This document shows positions 1 through 9,649 of a stretch of 64,000 nt of DNA, piece after piece; position 1 is the stretch's first letter, and each line of letters opens with the position of its first letter. The DNA is from Bacteroidales bacterium (lineage in GTDB: Bacteria; Bacteroidota; Bacteroidia; Bacteroidales; WCHB1-69). Both the position numbers and the translations under genes were made by a program. The notes under the pieces are model-generated. The model did not search any database, had not been told where the DNA came from, and saw only the letters and a list, made by a program, of their open reading frames with translations. Where the stretch lies: the NCBI GenBank assembly GCA_017633255.1, contig JAGBPS010000040.1:35569-99568 (forward strand). Direction: 5' to 3'.

Positions 1-2235
1 ATGCAAATTGGCCATCAGCGGACCGAACTTCGACTTATAAGCGAACTGGACACCTAAGCCGAATTTGGCATGTTGCCTCATTACCAATTTTTTATCAATC
101 ACTTCTCCGTCATGAAGAGCTGCCGCAATGGCCGACAGATAGCAATTCTTGTATACCTTAAAACGGAAATTCAAATCGACAACGCTCAACAAATTCAAAC
201 ACATAAACTCCCCATTGATACCGATAAACGGGATCTGATGGTTATAATACCTTCCTTCCATGACACCTCCAACATAATTTTCCATATATGCGTAATAAGG
301 TGTTAAATCTCCCAGAATATATCGTCCCCTATAAGAGGCAATAAGCGCAAAGATGCGTCCTCCTGAGATAGTACCGATAACACCAGTACCGAGATAATGG
401 GTATTATGGCAATTATAGTCATAATTAAGATAGGCACGCAGCCCCTTATTCGGAAAATATCGATCGTCTTGATTGCTAAAGGTACCATGCAGAAAAATGT
501 AAGGATAAAATATATCCCACCTGGCATATCGTTCATTTTCATCCAAAGAAAGGTAACGGTATAAGGGCATCTGTTCGAGGCGGAAACCTCCCTTTAAGTT
601 AAACATGCTCCAACGTGTGTCGGAAACATACAGCGTCATCTCATTGTGCAAAGAATGCTCAAGATACATTTTACCCTTTGAGAGAATGTCCAATAAACCC
701 ACCAACATGCGGTATTGAAACTTGAGAGAAGCTCCAACTTTGGGACCTTTGATGGGGGTATAGCTATAGTCGAATTTAAGATAAGGAGAAATGGAAAGTC
801 GCACGATAGCATCAAATTTATGACCATAAATCTTGTTGCGATTGATGCCGAGATTAACCAAAGCTGACAGCCACTCTTCTGTGTCAGCACGCAAACCTAT
901 ACCAAGCGAATGTTTGGGACGTTTCTCACAATTGAACACCAGCTTGTACGAACCATTTCCATCATCTATCAGGCGGTAAGTCACCTGAGAGAAAGCCCTG
1001 GTAGCATATATAATTGCCAAAGACACCTCAAAATCTTCCTTTCCGTATGGCACATCAAATTTCATACGGATTCTTTCGTCCAGAAATTTTTTCTCCTTCT
1101 CATTTACACCATTATATTCTATTGACGAGATAGTAACTTTTTGCTCTGCATGATTAACAGCCTTTGGGTGATAGGTCTGGCGGCCTCCATTGCCCACTAT
1201 GCGCACAATGCTGTCGATCTCACGCTCATGCTTGGCAGCTTCATTATAGCCTCTGTCAACCAGTGTGGCAATCTCCTTGGTACCGAAACTCAACATACCA
1301 AAACCCGAAATATCGGGTGTGATATATACCGTGGCATTTTTTACATTTTTGTTGTGAGCTTCCAATCCGCCAGAATACTGCGCTGTTTGCATCAAAACAT
1401 CAGCCACATTGTTCACTTTCTCATAACTGCGAGGCATCGTCAGCTCTACACCTATGATGATATCAGCACCTGCAGCCACTGCCACATCGGTAGGAAAATT
1501 GTTCTTGGTTCCCCCGTCAGACAATATCATGGAATCGATACGTACCGGCCGAAAAAAACCAGGAATTGACATGGTAGAACGCATGGCATGAATCAACGGA
1601 CCCGAGGTCCAGTGTTTCTCCGTCTGCGTCACGATTTCAGTGGCCACACAGCAGTAAGGAGTCGGCAAATCCATAAAGTCAATATCATCCTGATAACCCA
1701 CCGATAGGGAACTCATCATATTGTATATATTCAAGCCATAGAGGTAACCCGAAGGCAAACTTTGCTTGAAATCAATTCGTGAAAAAGGAATATCTATAAC
1801 GTAAGTTTCCTTGAAACGTTGGCTATTGTATGCGTAATAAGCCATCGGGATATCGTCACTCATCATCACATTCCAGTCTATAGACTGCACAATAGTATCA
1901 ATCTCCGCAGCGGAATAACCCATGGCGTACAAGCCGCCCATCAGTCCGCCCATACTGGTACCTGCCACGAAGTCAATAGGCATCCCTTTTTCTTCCAGAT
2001 ATTTGAGCACACCGATATGAGCCGCACCCTTGGCACCGCCACCCGCTAACACCAAAGCGACCGTAGGTCTTGTTTTGCGGATCTCCGCCATATATTTATG
2101 CATCTTGGCAAAAAAAACAGAATCTCCATGCGGGTCATAACTAATATTGACTAAGCCATTAGCCTGTTGTGCCGACAAAGCAAACGATGCCAATAGCAAT
2201 ATACAAAGTACCAATATTTTTCTCAAATTATTCAT
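1..2235 (-). CDS. Patatin-like phospholipase with C-terminal outer-membrane barrel (partial)
   Basis: The frame is open from the ATG at 2235 to the left edge, giving 745 codons without a stop, so the 3' end lies outside the window. The N-terminus is a signal peptide ending ...FALSAQ. A patatin domain follows: the oxyanion loop GGGAKG at about residue 65, the nucleophile elbow GTSMGG with Ser94, and the catalytic DGG with Asp240. After about residue 340 comes a POTRA-like stretch and then alternating beta segments of a surface-antigen (BamA/Omp85-type) barrel. The last visible residues (GLGVQFAYKSKFGPL) look like the end of such a barrel, so little is probably missing. Known two-domain proteins of this type are outer-membrane lipolytic proteins related to PlpD. 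The substrate is unknown. The next gene upstream starts only 25 bases away, so the two may be cotranscribed. Confidence 0.9.
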   Translation of the reverse strand, partial: MNNLRKILVLCILLLASFALSAQQANGLVNISYDPHGDSVFFAKMHKYMAEIRKTRPTVALVLAGGGAKGAAHIGVLKYLEEKGMPIDFVAGTSMGGLMGGLYAMGYSAAEIDTIVQSIDWNVMMSDDIPMAYYAYNSQRFKETYVIDIPFSRIDFKQSLPSGYLYGLNIYNMMSSLSVGYQDDIDFMDLPTPYCCVATEIVTQTEKHWTSGPLIHAMRSTMSIPGFFRPVRIDSMILSDGGTKNNFPTDVAVAAGADIIIGVELTMPRSYEKVNNVADVLMQTAQYSGGLEAHNKNVKNATVYITPDISGFGMLSFGTKEIATLVDRGYNEAAKHEREIDSIVRIVGNGGRQTYHPKAVNHAEQKVTISSIEYNGVNEKEKKFLDERIRMKFDVPYGKEDFEVSLAIIYATRAFSQVTYRLIDDGNGSYKLVFNCEKRPKHSLGIGLRADTEEWLSALVNLGINRNKIYGHKFDAIVRLSISPYLKFDYSYTPIKGPKVGASLKFQYRMLVGLLDILSKGKMYLEHSLHNEMTLYVSDTRWSMFNLKGGFRLEQMPLYRYLSLDENERYARWDIFYPYIFLHGTFSNQDDRYFPNKGLRAYLNYDYNCHNTHYLGTGVIGTISGGRIFALIASYRGRYILGDLTPYYAYMENYVGGVMEGRYYNHQIPFIGINGEFMCLNLLSVVDLNFRFKVYKNCYLSAIAAALHDGEVIDKKLVMRQHAKFGLGVQFAYKSKFGPLMANLH

Positions 2236-2260
2236 TATGAATACATTAAGAAATATTGAA

Positions 2261-3028
2261 TCAGTTTTTGTGGCACATGATATAATTTGTCATCAACCGG
2301 TAAATGTCTTTTAACCGCTCATCCTGCAAAGCATCCAGATGGAATTGGATCACATTTTGGTCGCCACGCTGGGCCGGACCGGTCTGCGCCTCGTGGGGAT
2401 TCATGGTTTTCACTTTTTCCATAGTATTTTGCAGCAAGGGCATAATCATCTGCCAGTCAATATGATGTTCTTGTAAGATATCATAAGCGATGGAATACAT
2501 GGCATTGGTGAAATTACATCCGAAGATGGCGGCACGGTGCAACACCATACGCTGGGATTCATCCAGCTTTTGGACAACGGAAGTAAGCCTTTGAGCGAAA
2601 GCATACAATTCATTTTCAATTGTTTTATCATTTGCCTCAACACACAAAGGAACCACTACACCCTTAAAATCCATATCCTTGTTCACACTCTGATAGGGAT
2701 ATAAGATGCCGTATGATTCCGCGTAGGACTCAAAAATTCGCATCGAAAGAGAACCCGCGGTATGAGCAGCCAATGGCAGACGGAACGGCAGCTGCTGTAG
2801 CAAATTCTCGTAGCTGTCATCTTTAATGGAAAAGATATACAAATCGCTATCAGGCAACAAATCTTTGATATTGTCGATAGCTTCGGCACCAGCTATCTCA
2901 GCCAAGGCCTTGGCGTGCCCCAGCTGGCGGCTGTAGACCTGAGATATTCTCACGCCGGCATTTCTCATCGCATACACCAGCCAATGAGCCATATTTCCCG
3001 AACCTATAAGAGTAACTTTTTCAATCAT
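2261..3028 (-). CDS. Rossmann-fold protein with DUF2520 domain
   Basis: This 255-residue protein begins with a dinucleotide-binding motif (TLIGSGNMAHWL, GxGNxA type). It resembles the NADP-binding half of F420-dependent and ProC-like oxidoreductases. The C-terminal half (from about residue 125, with HRAAIFGCNFTNAM) matches the all-helical DUF2520 domain usually paired with it. The family is predicted to be a dehydrogenase of unknown substrate. The gene sits 6 bases downstream of dnaE on the same strand, so it is probably cotranscribed with it. No catalytic substrate can be inferred from the sequence. Confidence 0.85.
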   Translation of the reverse strand: MIEKVTLIGSGNMAHWLVYAMRNAGVRISQVYSRQLGHAKALAEIAGAEAIDNIKDLLPDSDLYIFSIKDDSYENLLQQLPFRLPLAAHTAGSLSMRIFESYAESYGILYPYQSVNKDMDFKGVVVPLCVEANDKTIENELYAFAQRLTSVVQKLDESQRMVLHRAAIFGCNFTNAMYSIAYDILQEHHIDWQMIMPLLQNTMEKVKTMNPHEAQTGPAQRGDQNVIQFHLDALQDERLKDIYRLMTNYIMCHKN

Positions 3029-3034
3029 AAGTAT

Positions 3035-6000
3035 TTATCCTAGTTTAATTTCGTAAGAAAATGGAAGATGAAGGTTTCTGACAAAAGACTCTGGATTGAT
3101 TTTCATCTGCGTATCCTGGAAATTGGAGGAATACTGTCCCTTTCGCTCATAAATCTTGATGGTCAAAGGCACTTTTGCCTGTTCCTGCGACGCAACCACC
3201 GCCTCTTTGATCAGATGAGCGTTATTGGCCGACACGTCATCGATGCCGATTTCCAAGGTTACCGAACGGCAAAGATGATCGTATGCGTCACTTAAGTAAC
3301 AGATATCCACCGGTTTCTGATTATAGAAAGCTGGGCCCTGATAATCCTTTCCCATAAAACGCTTGTCGATTTTCATGCGCACAAGCACCATTTTTCCAGG
3401 TTCCAGCAGGTGTTTATACTTGGTAAAATCCTCACTGAACAAACGCCAAGTCCAGGTGGAGTCGTAGTCCTCGAAGGTGACCACCCCCATGTCCTTGCCT
3501 GTTTTGGTCTGGGTTTCGTTGACTGCCACCACCATCGCCGCGAACTTCACATCCTTGCCGATATGTTTCTCAAAGAAATCAGTCTCTTTGAACTGCTCTA
3601 ACTTCGTGTTGGTGTAATGTTTGATAATCAGCTTGAACATGTCGAGTGGATGCCCAGAGATATAGAATCCAGCCACATCTTTTTCAAACTGTACTTTTTC
3701 GATTTCATTCCAGGGCTCGCATTTCGGCAATTCGGGCAGCAACTCCGCCGCTATTTCGGGCTGATCATCAAAAATGGAGAACTGTCCCTGACTATTTTGG
3801 CTTTTGGTCACGTAGGCCACCATTTTCTCTATGAAATTCTTATCGCCGCCTTCAGTGGCAAACAACTGCGCCCGGTGCATCCCTGTGAAACAGTCGAAAG
3901 CACCACCGTAAGCCAAAGATTCAATCACACGGCGGTTGCAGTTGCGCAAGTCCACACGGTTCATGAAGTCAAAGAAATCCTTGTACGGACCGTTCTTCTC
4001 ACGCTCGCCCACAATACTGTCCACCGCACCATGACCCACACCCTTGAGTGCCGCCAAACCGAAACGGACATTGCCATCCTTGTTGACACTGAACGACAAC
4101 TCCGACTCGTTGATATCCGGTCCAAGTACCTTGATATTATGCTTTTGCGTGTCTTCGATAAAGACACTGATTTTATCCATGCTATCCAGGTTATTGGTCA
4201 AGTTGGCCGCCATGAACTCTGCCGGATAATGCGCTTTCAGATAAGCTGTCTGGTAGGCCACCCAGGAATAGCAGGTGGCATGCGACTTGTTGAAAGCGTA
4301 TGAAGCGAACTTCTCCCAGTCGGCCCATATTTTCTCCAGCACCTTCGGGTCATGGCCGTTCTTCGTTCCTCGTGACAGAAATTCCGGTTTCAGGTAATCC
4401 AGTTTGTCTTTCTGCTTCTTACCCATGGCTTTACGCAAGGTATCGGACTCGCCACGGGTGAAGTTAGCCAGCAATCGCGACAGCAACATCACCTGCTCCT
4501 GATAGACGGTGATACCGTAAGTATCTTTCAGATAGCGTTCCATCACCGGAATATCATATTGGATTTCCTCCCTACCCTGCTTTCTGTCAATAAACTGAGG
4601 AATATAATCCATAGGTCCCGGACGGTACAGAGCGTTCATAGCGATTAAGTCCTCGAACTTACTCGGTTTCAGCTCTTTAAGATACTTTTGCATACCTGCG
4701 GATTCAAACTGGAACGTAGCCACCGTGTCGCCTTCGCAGAACAACTGATATGTTTTTTCATCATCCAAAGGAATGGCATCGATATCCACGTCCACTCCTT
4801 TGGAGCGTTTGATATTTTTCAAGGTCTCCTTGATGATGGACAGGGTTTTCAAGCCCAGGAAGTCCATCTTAATCAAGCCAACATCCTCTACCACAGAGCC
4901 TTCGTACTGTGTCACCAGCACCTTGCCATCGCTTTCCTTGTCCTCGATAGTGGCCAAAGGAGCAAATTTGGTCAAATCGTCGGCTCCGATAATAACACCG
5001 CATGCGTGGATACCGATTTGGCGCACCGTGCCCTCCAATTCAGCGGCATAATGCAGAATATCGTGCACTTTCTGAGAGCCATTTTCGTAGGCATCCTTCA
5101 GTTCCGGCACCAACTTCAGACAGTTTTCAATCGTCACCTTGGGAGCTTTCTTGGTTTTGGAGTCCTCCGGAAAGCGGTCGGGCACCAACTTCGCCAAGCG
5201 GTTAGCCTCTTGCAACTCAAGATCTTCCACGCGGGCCACATCCTTGATGCTCGACTTGGTGGCCATGGTGCCATAAGTAATAATGTGGGCAACACGTTCC
5301 TGCCCGTATTTTTTTGTAATCCAATCCAGAATTTTATAGCGACCCTCATCATCAAAATCCACATCAATATCGGGCAGTGAGATACGGTCGGGATTCAAGA
5401 ATCGCTCGAACAGCAAATCGTACTTCAGAGGATCCACATCTGTGATTTTCAAGCAGTAAGCCACCACAGAGCCTGCAGCGGAACCACGTCCCGGGCCTAC
5501 CGACATGCCCATTTCACGCGCAGCGGCGATAAAGTCCTGCACAATCAGGAAGTAGCCTGGGAAACCCATATTGCGCATCACACTCAACTCAAAGTCAATG
5601 CGTTCCATCACATCTTCCGGAATCGGGTCGCCATAGCGCTTGCAAGCACCCTCCAAGGTCAGCTTCCGCAGGTAATCCGCCTCCAACTTGATACGATATA
5701 CACGTTCAATGCCACCCAATTTCTGAATTCTACCTGCCCCTTCGGCATCCGACTCAAATTCAGCCTTCAAATCCTCTTCGGTAAAACGCTCTTTGTATTG
5801 CTCCACAGTGCCGAAAGACTCCGGAATATCAAACTCCGGCATGATGGGGTCATGTTTCAGTTTAAACGACTCCACCTTGTCAACAATCTCCTGGGTATTT
5901 GCCAAAGCCTCTGGCACATCGGCAAAGATAGCCTCCATCTCTTCGGGAGATTTCAGCCATTCCTGCTTGGTATAATGCAGACGGTCGGTATCGCTCATTT

Positions 6001-6943
6001 TCTTGCCCGTGCTCAGGCAAATCAGGTGGTCGTGTGCTTCGCCATGCTCTTCCAGCACGAAATGCACATCGTTGGTAGCAATCAGTTTCACGCCCGTCTC
6101 CACCGCCAGCTTCAGCAAGGCCTCGTTCACCACTTTCTGATGAGCATAGACATCCTTGTCTCCCCCTGGCTTATCAGTTTCATGTCGCTGTAATTCAAGA
6201 TAATAATCCTCTCCGAAGATATTTTTATACCACAAGATAATCTGTTTGGCCTTCTCGTACTCGCCATTGCTGATGGCACGAGGCACCTCTCCCGCCAGAC
6301 ACGCCGACGAAACAATCAAACCTTCGTGGTATTTCTCAAGCAGTTCATGGTCGATACGCGGTTTATAATGGTAGCCATCGGTCCAGCCGGCGGAAATAAT
6401 CTTGCAGAGGTTATGATAACCCGTCTCATTCTTGGCCAGCAGCACCAAGTGGTTACCGTAGCCGTTCTCCTTACCCGTACAAACCGTGCGGCTACCTGTG
6501 GGGTTGGTTTTGGTCTCTTTGGCCACGTAGGCCTCGCAACCAAAGATAGGTTTGAAGACACGCTGTTTCGCCGCCTCCAGTTTGGCACGGCATTCCTCCA
6601 TCTTTTGCAGAATCTCTTGTGACGGGGTCTGTGCCGTCTCCGCATCGGCAGGCTCATTCGCACCCTCAACACCTTCTGCCGCCTCCCCCTTAACCTCAGG
6701 CACAGACTGTTTTTGCAGCTCCTCCAATTCCTTTTCCAGCTCTTTGACTTCGCCCTTCACCGACTTGTTGTGTTTGTCCACAAAATCGAAGAATTCCTTG
6801 ATACCGAACATGTTTCCATGGTCGGTGATGGCCATCGAATTCATGCCGGTTTCAAGACAGCGTTTCACCAGTCCAGGGATGGTGGACATGCCGTCAAGTA
6901 TTGAATAATAAGTATGTACGTGGAGGTGGGTGAACTTTGCCAT
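3035..6943 (-). CDS. dnaE: DNA polymerase III alpha subunit
   Basis: This is the replicative polymerase, 1302 residues against about 1160 in E. coli. It opens with the PHP domain (HLHVHTYYSILDG, then ITDHGNMFGIKEF). The polymerase catalytic motif PDIDVDFDDEGR lies in the middle, followed by the fingers and helix-hairpin-helix region (RPGPMDYIPQF, YQEQVMLLSRL) and a C-terminal OB-fold. The extra length comes largely from a charged, Ala/Glu-rich insert at about residues 62-120 between the first PHP motifs and KPIFGCEAYVA. That insert looks like a coiled-coil hairpin, not an intein. The start is supported by a -7 box just upstream at 6962-6969. The DUF2520 gene follows directly. Confidence 0.98.
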   Translation of the reverse strand: MAKFTHLHVHTYYSILDGMSTIPGLVKRCLETGMNSMAITDHGNMFGIKEFFDFVDKHNKSVKGEVKELEKELEELQKQSVPEVKGEAAEGVEGANEPADAETAQTPSQEILQKMEECRAKLEAAKQRVFKPIFGCEAYVAKETKTNPTGSRTVCTGKENGYGNHLVLLAKNETGYHNLCKIISAGWTDGYHYKPRIDHELLEKYHEGLIVSSACLAGEVPRAISNGEYEKAKQIILWYKNIFGEDYYLELQRHETDKPGGDKDVYAHQKVVNEALLKLAVETGVKLIATNDVHFVLEEHGEAHDHLICLSTGKKMSDTDRLHYTKQEWLKSPEEMEAIFADVPEALANTQEIVDKVESFKLKHDPIMPEFDIPESFGTVEQYKERFTEEDLKAEFESDAEGAGRIQKLGGIERVYRIKLEADYLRKLTLEGACKRYGDPIPEDVMERIDFELSVMRNMGFPGYFLIVQDFIAAAREMGMSVGPGRGSAAGSVVAYCLKITDVDPLKYDLLFERFLNPDRISLPDIDVDFDDEGRYKILDWITKKYGQERVAHIITYGTMATKSSIKDVARVEDLELQEANRLAKLVPDRFPEDSKTKKAPKVTIENCLKLVPELKDAYENGSQKVHDILHYAAELEGTVRQIGIHACGVIIGADDLTKFAPLATIEDKESDGKVLVTQYEGSVVEDVGLIKMDFLGLKTLSIIKETLKNIKRSKGVDVDIDAIPLDDEKTYQLFCEGDTVATFQFESAGMQKYLKELKPSKFEDLIAMNALYRPGPMDYIPQFIDRKQGREEIQYDIPVMERYLKDTYGITVYQEQVMLLSRLLANFTRGESDTLRKAMGKKQKDKLDYLKPEFLSRGTKNGHDPKVLEKIWADWEKFASYAFNKSHATCYSWVAYQTAYLKAHYPAEFMAANLTNNLDSMDKISVFIEDTQKHNIKVLGPDINESELSFSVNKDGNVRFGLAALKGVGHGAVDSIVGEREKNGPYKDFFDFMNRVDLRNCNRRVIESLAYGGAFDCFTGMHRAQLFATEGGDKNFIEKMVAYVTKSQNSQGQFSIFDDQPEIAAELLPELPKCEPWNEIEKVQFEKDVAGFYISGHPLDMFKLIIKHYTNTKLEQFKETDFFEKHIGKDVKFAAMVVAVNETQTKTGKDMGVVTFEDYDSTWTWRLFSEDFTKYKHLLEPGKMVLVRMKIDKRFMGKDYQGPAFYNQKPVDICYLSDAYDHLCRSVTLEIGIDDVSANNAHLIKEAVVASQEQAKVPLTIKIYERKGQYSSNFQDTQMKINPESFVRNLHLPFSYEIKLG

Positions 6944-6961
6944 AACAGAAATTTTAAGCTA

Positions 6962-6969
6962 CAAAGTTA
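6962..6969 (-). promoter_or_regulatory. Putative -7 box of dnaE
   Basis: On the minus strand this reads TAACTTTG, matching the Bacteroidota vegetative -7 consensus TAnnTTTG. It lies about 19 bases before the dnaE ATG at 6943, giving a leader of roughly 15 bases. No clear -33 TTTG is visible. Confidence 0.6.
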
Positions 6970-7082
6970 CATAAAAAACTTGAAACACCAAGCATTTTCC
7001 ACGCTTAGTTTCGCTGTTTTTATCAACTTAAAATTCCGTTACTTTATTCCCAATAAATGGGAAGGAGGCCAAGGTGACTGTT

Positions 7083-7946
7083 TTACAACATCGCCTTCTT
7101 GATTCTCTTTATCAGCCCCGTCAGCACCTTACCGGGACCGACCTCTATAAATTCCTCAGCGCCATCGGTTATCATGCGCTGCACGGATTGGGTCCAGCAA
7201 ACAGGAGAGGTCAACTGCGCAATGAGATTGCACTTGATTTCGAAAGGATCAGTATGCGGCTGGGCATCCACATTCTGGTAGATAGGACACAGCGGCGGCT
7301 TAAACTCTGTGGCATTGATAGCCTCTGCCAGTTCCAGGCGAGCCGGTTCCATCAGCGGAGAATGGAAAGCGCCTCCAACCTTCAGGGGTGTCACCAGTTT
7401 CACCTTTTCCTTCAGTGCGGCACTGGCCAGCTCCACCCCACGGACAGTACCTGAAATGGCAATCTGACCGGGACTGTTAAAATTGGCCGGCACCACAATT
7501 TCGCCTTCCACAGCTGCACAGGCCTCTTCCACCACCTCGGTAGAGCCCCCGATAACGGCAGCCATCGTTGATGGTTGCAACTCACAGGCTTTCTGCATGG
7601 CCATCGCACGCTGCGACACCAGCTTCAACGCATCCTCAAACGACAAGGCGTCCACGGCTGTCAAGGCGGAGAACTCGCCCAGAGAATGACCTGCCACCAT
7701 GTCAGGATGAAAATCCTCCATCATCTTTGCCATTACCACAGAATGAATGAAAATGGCCGGCTGGGTAACCTTGGTCTGCTTCAATTCCTCTTCCGTCCCC
7801 TCAAACATGATATCGGTGATGCGGAATCCCAAAATACCATTGGCTTGTTCGAACATTTCAGCTGCTTTGGCCGAACTTTCATACAAATCCTTGCCCATTC
7901 CGGGGAACTGAGCGCCCTGACCAGGGAAAACGTATGCTGTTTTCAT
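7083..7946 (-). CDS. fabD: Malonyl-CoA:ACP transacylase
   Basis: FabD transfers malonyl groups from CoA to acyl carrier protein in the cytoplasm for fatty-acid elongation. The protein starts MKTAYVFPGQGAQFPGMGKDLY, with the glutamine of the oxyanion loop in the GQGAQ segment. The nucleophile motif GHSLGE is present, as is the C-terminal IEVGPGKVLTGLIKRI. The length of 287 residues is slightly below the usual 300-310. I chose the ATG at 7946 and not the upstream one at 7976, because the intervening ten codons are part of a TTGATAATTGACAGTTG-like low-complexity repeat found in several gaps here. pdxJ lies 52 bases upstream on the same strand. Confidence 0.95.
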   Translation of the reverse strand: MKTAYVFPGQGAQFPGMGKDLYESSAKAAEMFEQANGILGFRITDIMFEGTEEELKQTKVTQPAIFIHSVVMAKMMEDFHPDMVAGHSLGEFSALTAVDALSFEDALKLVSQRAMAMQKACELQPSTMAAVIGGSTEVVEEACAAVEGEIVVPANFNSPGQIAISGTVRGVELASAALKEKVKLVTPLKVGGAFHSPLMEPARLELAEAINATEFKPPLCPIYQNVDAQPHTDPFEIKCNLIAQLTSPVCWTQSVQRMITDGAEEFIEVGPGKVLTGLIKRIKKAML

Positions 7947-7998
7947 AATTGATAATTGACAGTTGATAGTTAACAATTAAAATCACCTATGTTTTGGA

Positions 7999-8721
7999 TT
8001 ATTTCAGCTGGCGCAGATAGCTTTTGATGGTCTTCTCGAGGCCCAGATACAGAGCGTCGCATATCAAGGCATGGCCGATGGAAACCTCCAAAAGACCAGG
8101 GATATTGCGGTTGAAATATTTCAGGTTAGCCAAGGACAAATCATGGCCGGCATTCAGACCGATGCCCTGCTTTTTAGCCTCTTTGGCAGCCTCAACAAAA
8201 TCTTTGATGGCCTCTTCAGGGTCGTCGTTGAAATTGCGGGCATAGCTCTCGGTATAAAGCTCCACCCTATCGGTACCGGTTTTCTTGGCCGCGGCAATCA
8301 TTTCCGGATTGGCATCCACGAAAATACTGGTTCTGATACCTTCACGATGGAATTCCTCGATGATTTTGGTCAGGAAATGAGCGTTGGCAATCGTGTCCCA
8401 GCCGGCATTGGAAGTCAGTGCTTCGGGCGGGTCGGGCACCAAGGTCACTTGTGTGGGCTTCACATCCAGCACCAATTTGATGAATTTCTCGCAGGGATAG
8501 CCTTCAATATTGAACTCGGTGGTCACCACCTTTTTCAAGTCATAAACATCCTGATAGCGAATATGACGCTCATCGGGACGCGGATGCACGGTGATGCCCT
8601 GGGCTCCAAAACGCTCACAGTCAATGGCTGCCGTCACCACATTGGGCATGTTTCCACCGCGTGCATTACGCAGGGTGGCAATCTTATTGATATTGACACT
8701 CAGTCTGGTATTGTTTCTCAT
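7999..8721 (-). CDS. pdxJ: Pyridoxine 5'-phosphate synthase
   Basis: PdxJ condenses 1-deoxyxylulose 5-phosphate with 3-amino-2-oxopropyl phosphate to give pyridoxine 5'-phosphate, the last ring-forming step of the DXP-dependent vitamin B6 route. The protein is 240 residues with family motifs [32 protein letters not shown] and [12 protein letters not shown]. The ATG at 8721 is preferred over the in-frame ATG at 8745 because a TATTTTTG -7 box on the minus strand (8743-8750) would put the transcription start between them. It is divergently transcribed from the PAQR gene. Confidence 0.96.
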   Translation of the reverse strand: MRNNTRLSVNINKIATLRNARGGNMPNVVTAAIDCERFGAQGITVHPRPDERHIRYQDVYDLKKVVTTEFNIEGYPCEKFIKLVLDVKPTQVTLVPDPPEALTSNAGWDTIANAHFLTKIIEEFHREGIRTSIFVDANPEMIAAAKKTGTDRVELYTESYARNFNDDPEEAIKDFVEAAKEAKKQGIGLNAGHDLSLANLKYFNRNIPGLLEVSIGHALICDALYLGLEKTIKSYLRQLK

Positions 8722-8742
8722 GTCGTTCGATTTTTGACGCTG

Positions 8743-8750
8743 CAAAAATA
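8743..8750 (-). promoter_or_regulatory. Putative -7 box of pdxJ
   Basis: Minus-strand TATTTTTG fits TAnnTTTG and lies about 22 bases before the pdxJ ATG at 8721. It decides between two candidate starts for pdxJ. Confidence 0.6.
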
Positions 8751-8763
8751 TGTTTTTTTTTCA

Positions 8764-8771
8764 TACCTTTG
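8764..8771 (+). promoter_or_regulatory. Putative -7 box of the PAQR gene
   Basis: Plus-strand TACCTTTG fits TAnnTTTG and precedes the ATG at 8828 by 56 bases. With the pdxJ box it forms a compact divergent promoter region. Confidence 0.5.
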
Positions 8772-8827
8772 CCGCCGTTTTAAATCTTTCGATGCAAAAA
8801 ACTAATTCTTAAAACAAGCATTTGACA

Positions 8828-9517
8828 ATGAGCAAAATACAAAGAACGCCCCTGAAAGACAGACCTTTTCCCGACTACACCCGCACGGAGGAAATACTGA
8901 ACAGTTCAAGTCACCTGTTCGGATTCCTGTGTGCGGTGGTCATGATGTGGCTGGCAATAGACGCTTCGCTCAAAAGCGGCTCTCAGATAGCCCTTATCAG
9001 CAGCATTATCTATGTCAGCACCGTACTTCTCACCATGCTGGTGTCGGGCATCTACCACGGACTGCCCAAAGGCATGGCCAAGCAGGTGATGCGGGTGGTG
9101 GACCACTGTGACATTTTCTTCACCATTGCCGGCACCTACACGCCCATCATGCTGATTGGGGTTTGCCCCATCAATCCCGCCATGGGCTGGTCGATTTTCG
9201 CCATCGAATGGGGCCTGGCCATCATCGGAGCCACCCTTAACGCTATTGACTTGAAGAAATATTCCAAATTCTCCATGGCCTGCTATCTGGGCATGGGCTG
9301 GTGCGTCATCATCAGCCTGAAAGACACCATTGCGGCCATGACGCTGCCTGGCTTTATGTGGATTATCGGAGGAGGCATCGCCTTCACCATCGGCGCCGTA
9401 TTATACCTGATAGGCAAGAAAAAACGCTACCGTCACTTCATCTTCCACGTTTTCGTGGTCATTGGCCTCGTGACACAATTTATCGGGGTGTGGTGGTATC
9501 TGCTATTACCGAGATAA
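8828..9517 (+). CDS. PAQR / hemolysin III family membrane protein
   Basis: The protein has 229 residues and seven predicted membrane segments. It carries the PAQR metal-site pattern: SSHLFGF near the N-terminus, SGIYHG and DHCDIFFTIAGTYTP in the middle, and HFIFHVFVV near the C-terminus. Bacterial members are called hemolysin III, but the fold is that of adiponectin-receptor-like hydrolases and the true substrate is not established. The ATG at 8828 is used; a TTG at 8822 in the same frame is less likely. The gene is monocistronic and converges on dnaK across a strong hairpin. Confidence 0.9.
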   Translation: MSKIQRTPLKDRPFPDYTRTEEILNSSSHLFGFLCAVVMMWLAIDASLKSGSQIALISSIIYVSTVLLTMLVSGIYHGLPKGMAKQVMRVVDHCDIFFTIAGTYTPIMLIGVCPINPAMGWSIFAIEWGLAIIGATLNAIDLKKYSKFSMACYLGMGWCVIISLKDTIAAMTLPGFMWIIGGGIAFTIGAVLYLIGKKKRYRHFIFHVFVVIGLVTQFIGVWWYLLLPR

Positions 9518-9565
9518 TAATTGAAAAGAGATTCCTAAAAAAAATATTAAAGAGGCAAACAAAAA

Positions 9566-9598
9566 AAACGGGCACTGGTTCATCATCAGTACCCGTTT
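9566..9598. terminator. Hairpin between convergent PAQR and dnaK genes
   Basis: AAACGGGCACTG pairs with CAGTACCCGTTT (one mismatch) around a short loop. It has an A-run before it and T-rich DNA after it, so it can serve both convergent genes. Confidence 0.7.
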
Positions 9599-9605
9599 GG
9601 GTTTT

Positions 9606-9633
9606 GTAGAGACGTTTCAGGAAACGTCTCTAC
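9606..9633. repeat. REP-like palindrome, 13-bp arms
   Basis: GTAGAGACGTTTC and GAAACGTCTCTAC form a perfect inverted repeat with a 2-base loop, just 3' of dnaK. The outer arms GTAGAGAC/GTCTCTAC recur in the palindrome at 59106-59133, pointing to a dispersed family. It may also act as the dnaK terminator. Confidence 0.75.
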
Positions 9634-9649
9634 ATAGTTTTACGCAAGA

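Noticed and set aside
4688..5380. 230-codon open frame antisense to dnaE
   Set aside because: It is a shadow of dnaE, whose protein is conserved throughout this stretch.
3035..6943. Possible intein in DnaE because of its length
   Set aside because: The extra residues are a charged helical insert without the Cys/Ser start, His-Asn end or splicing motifs of an intein.
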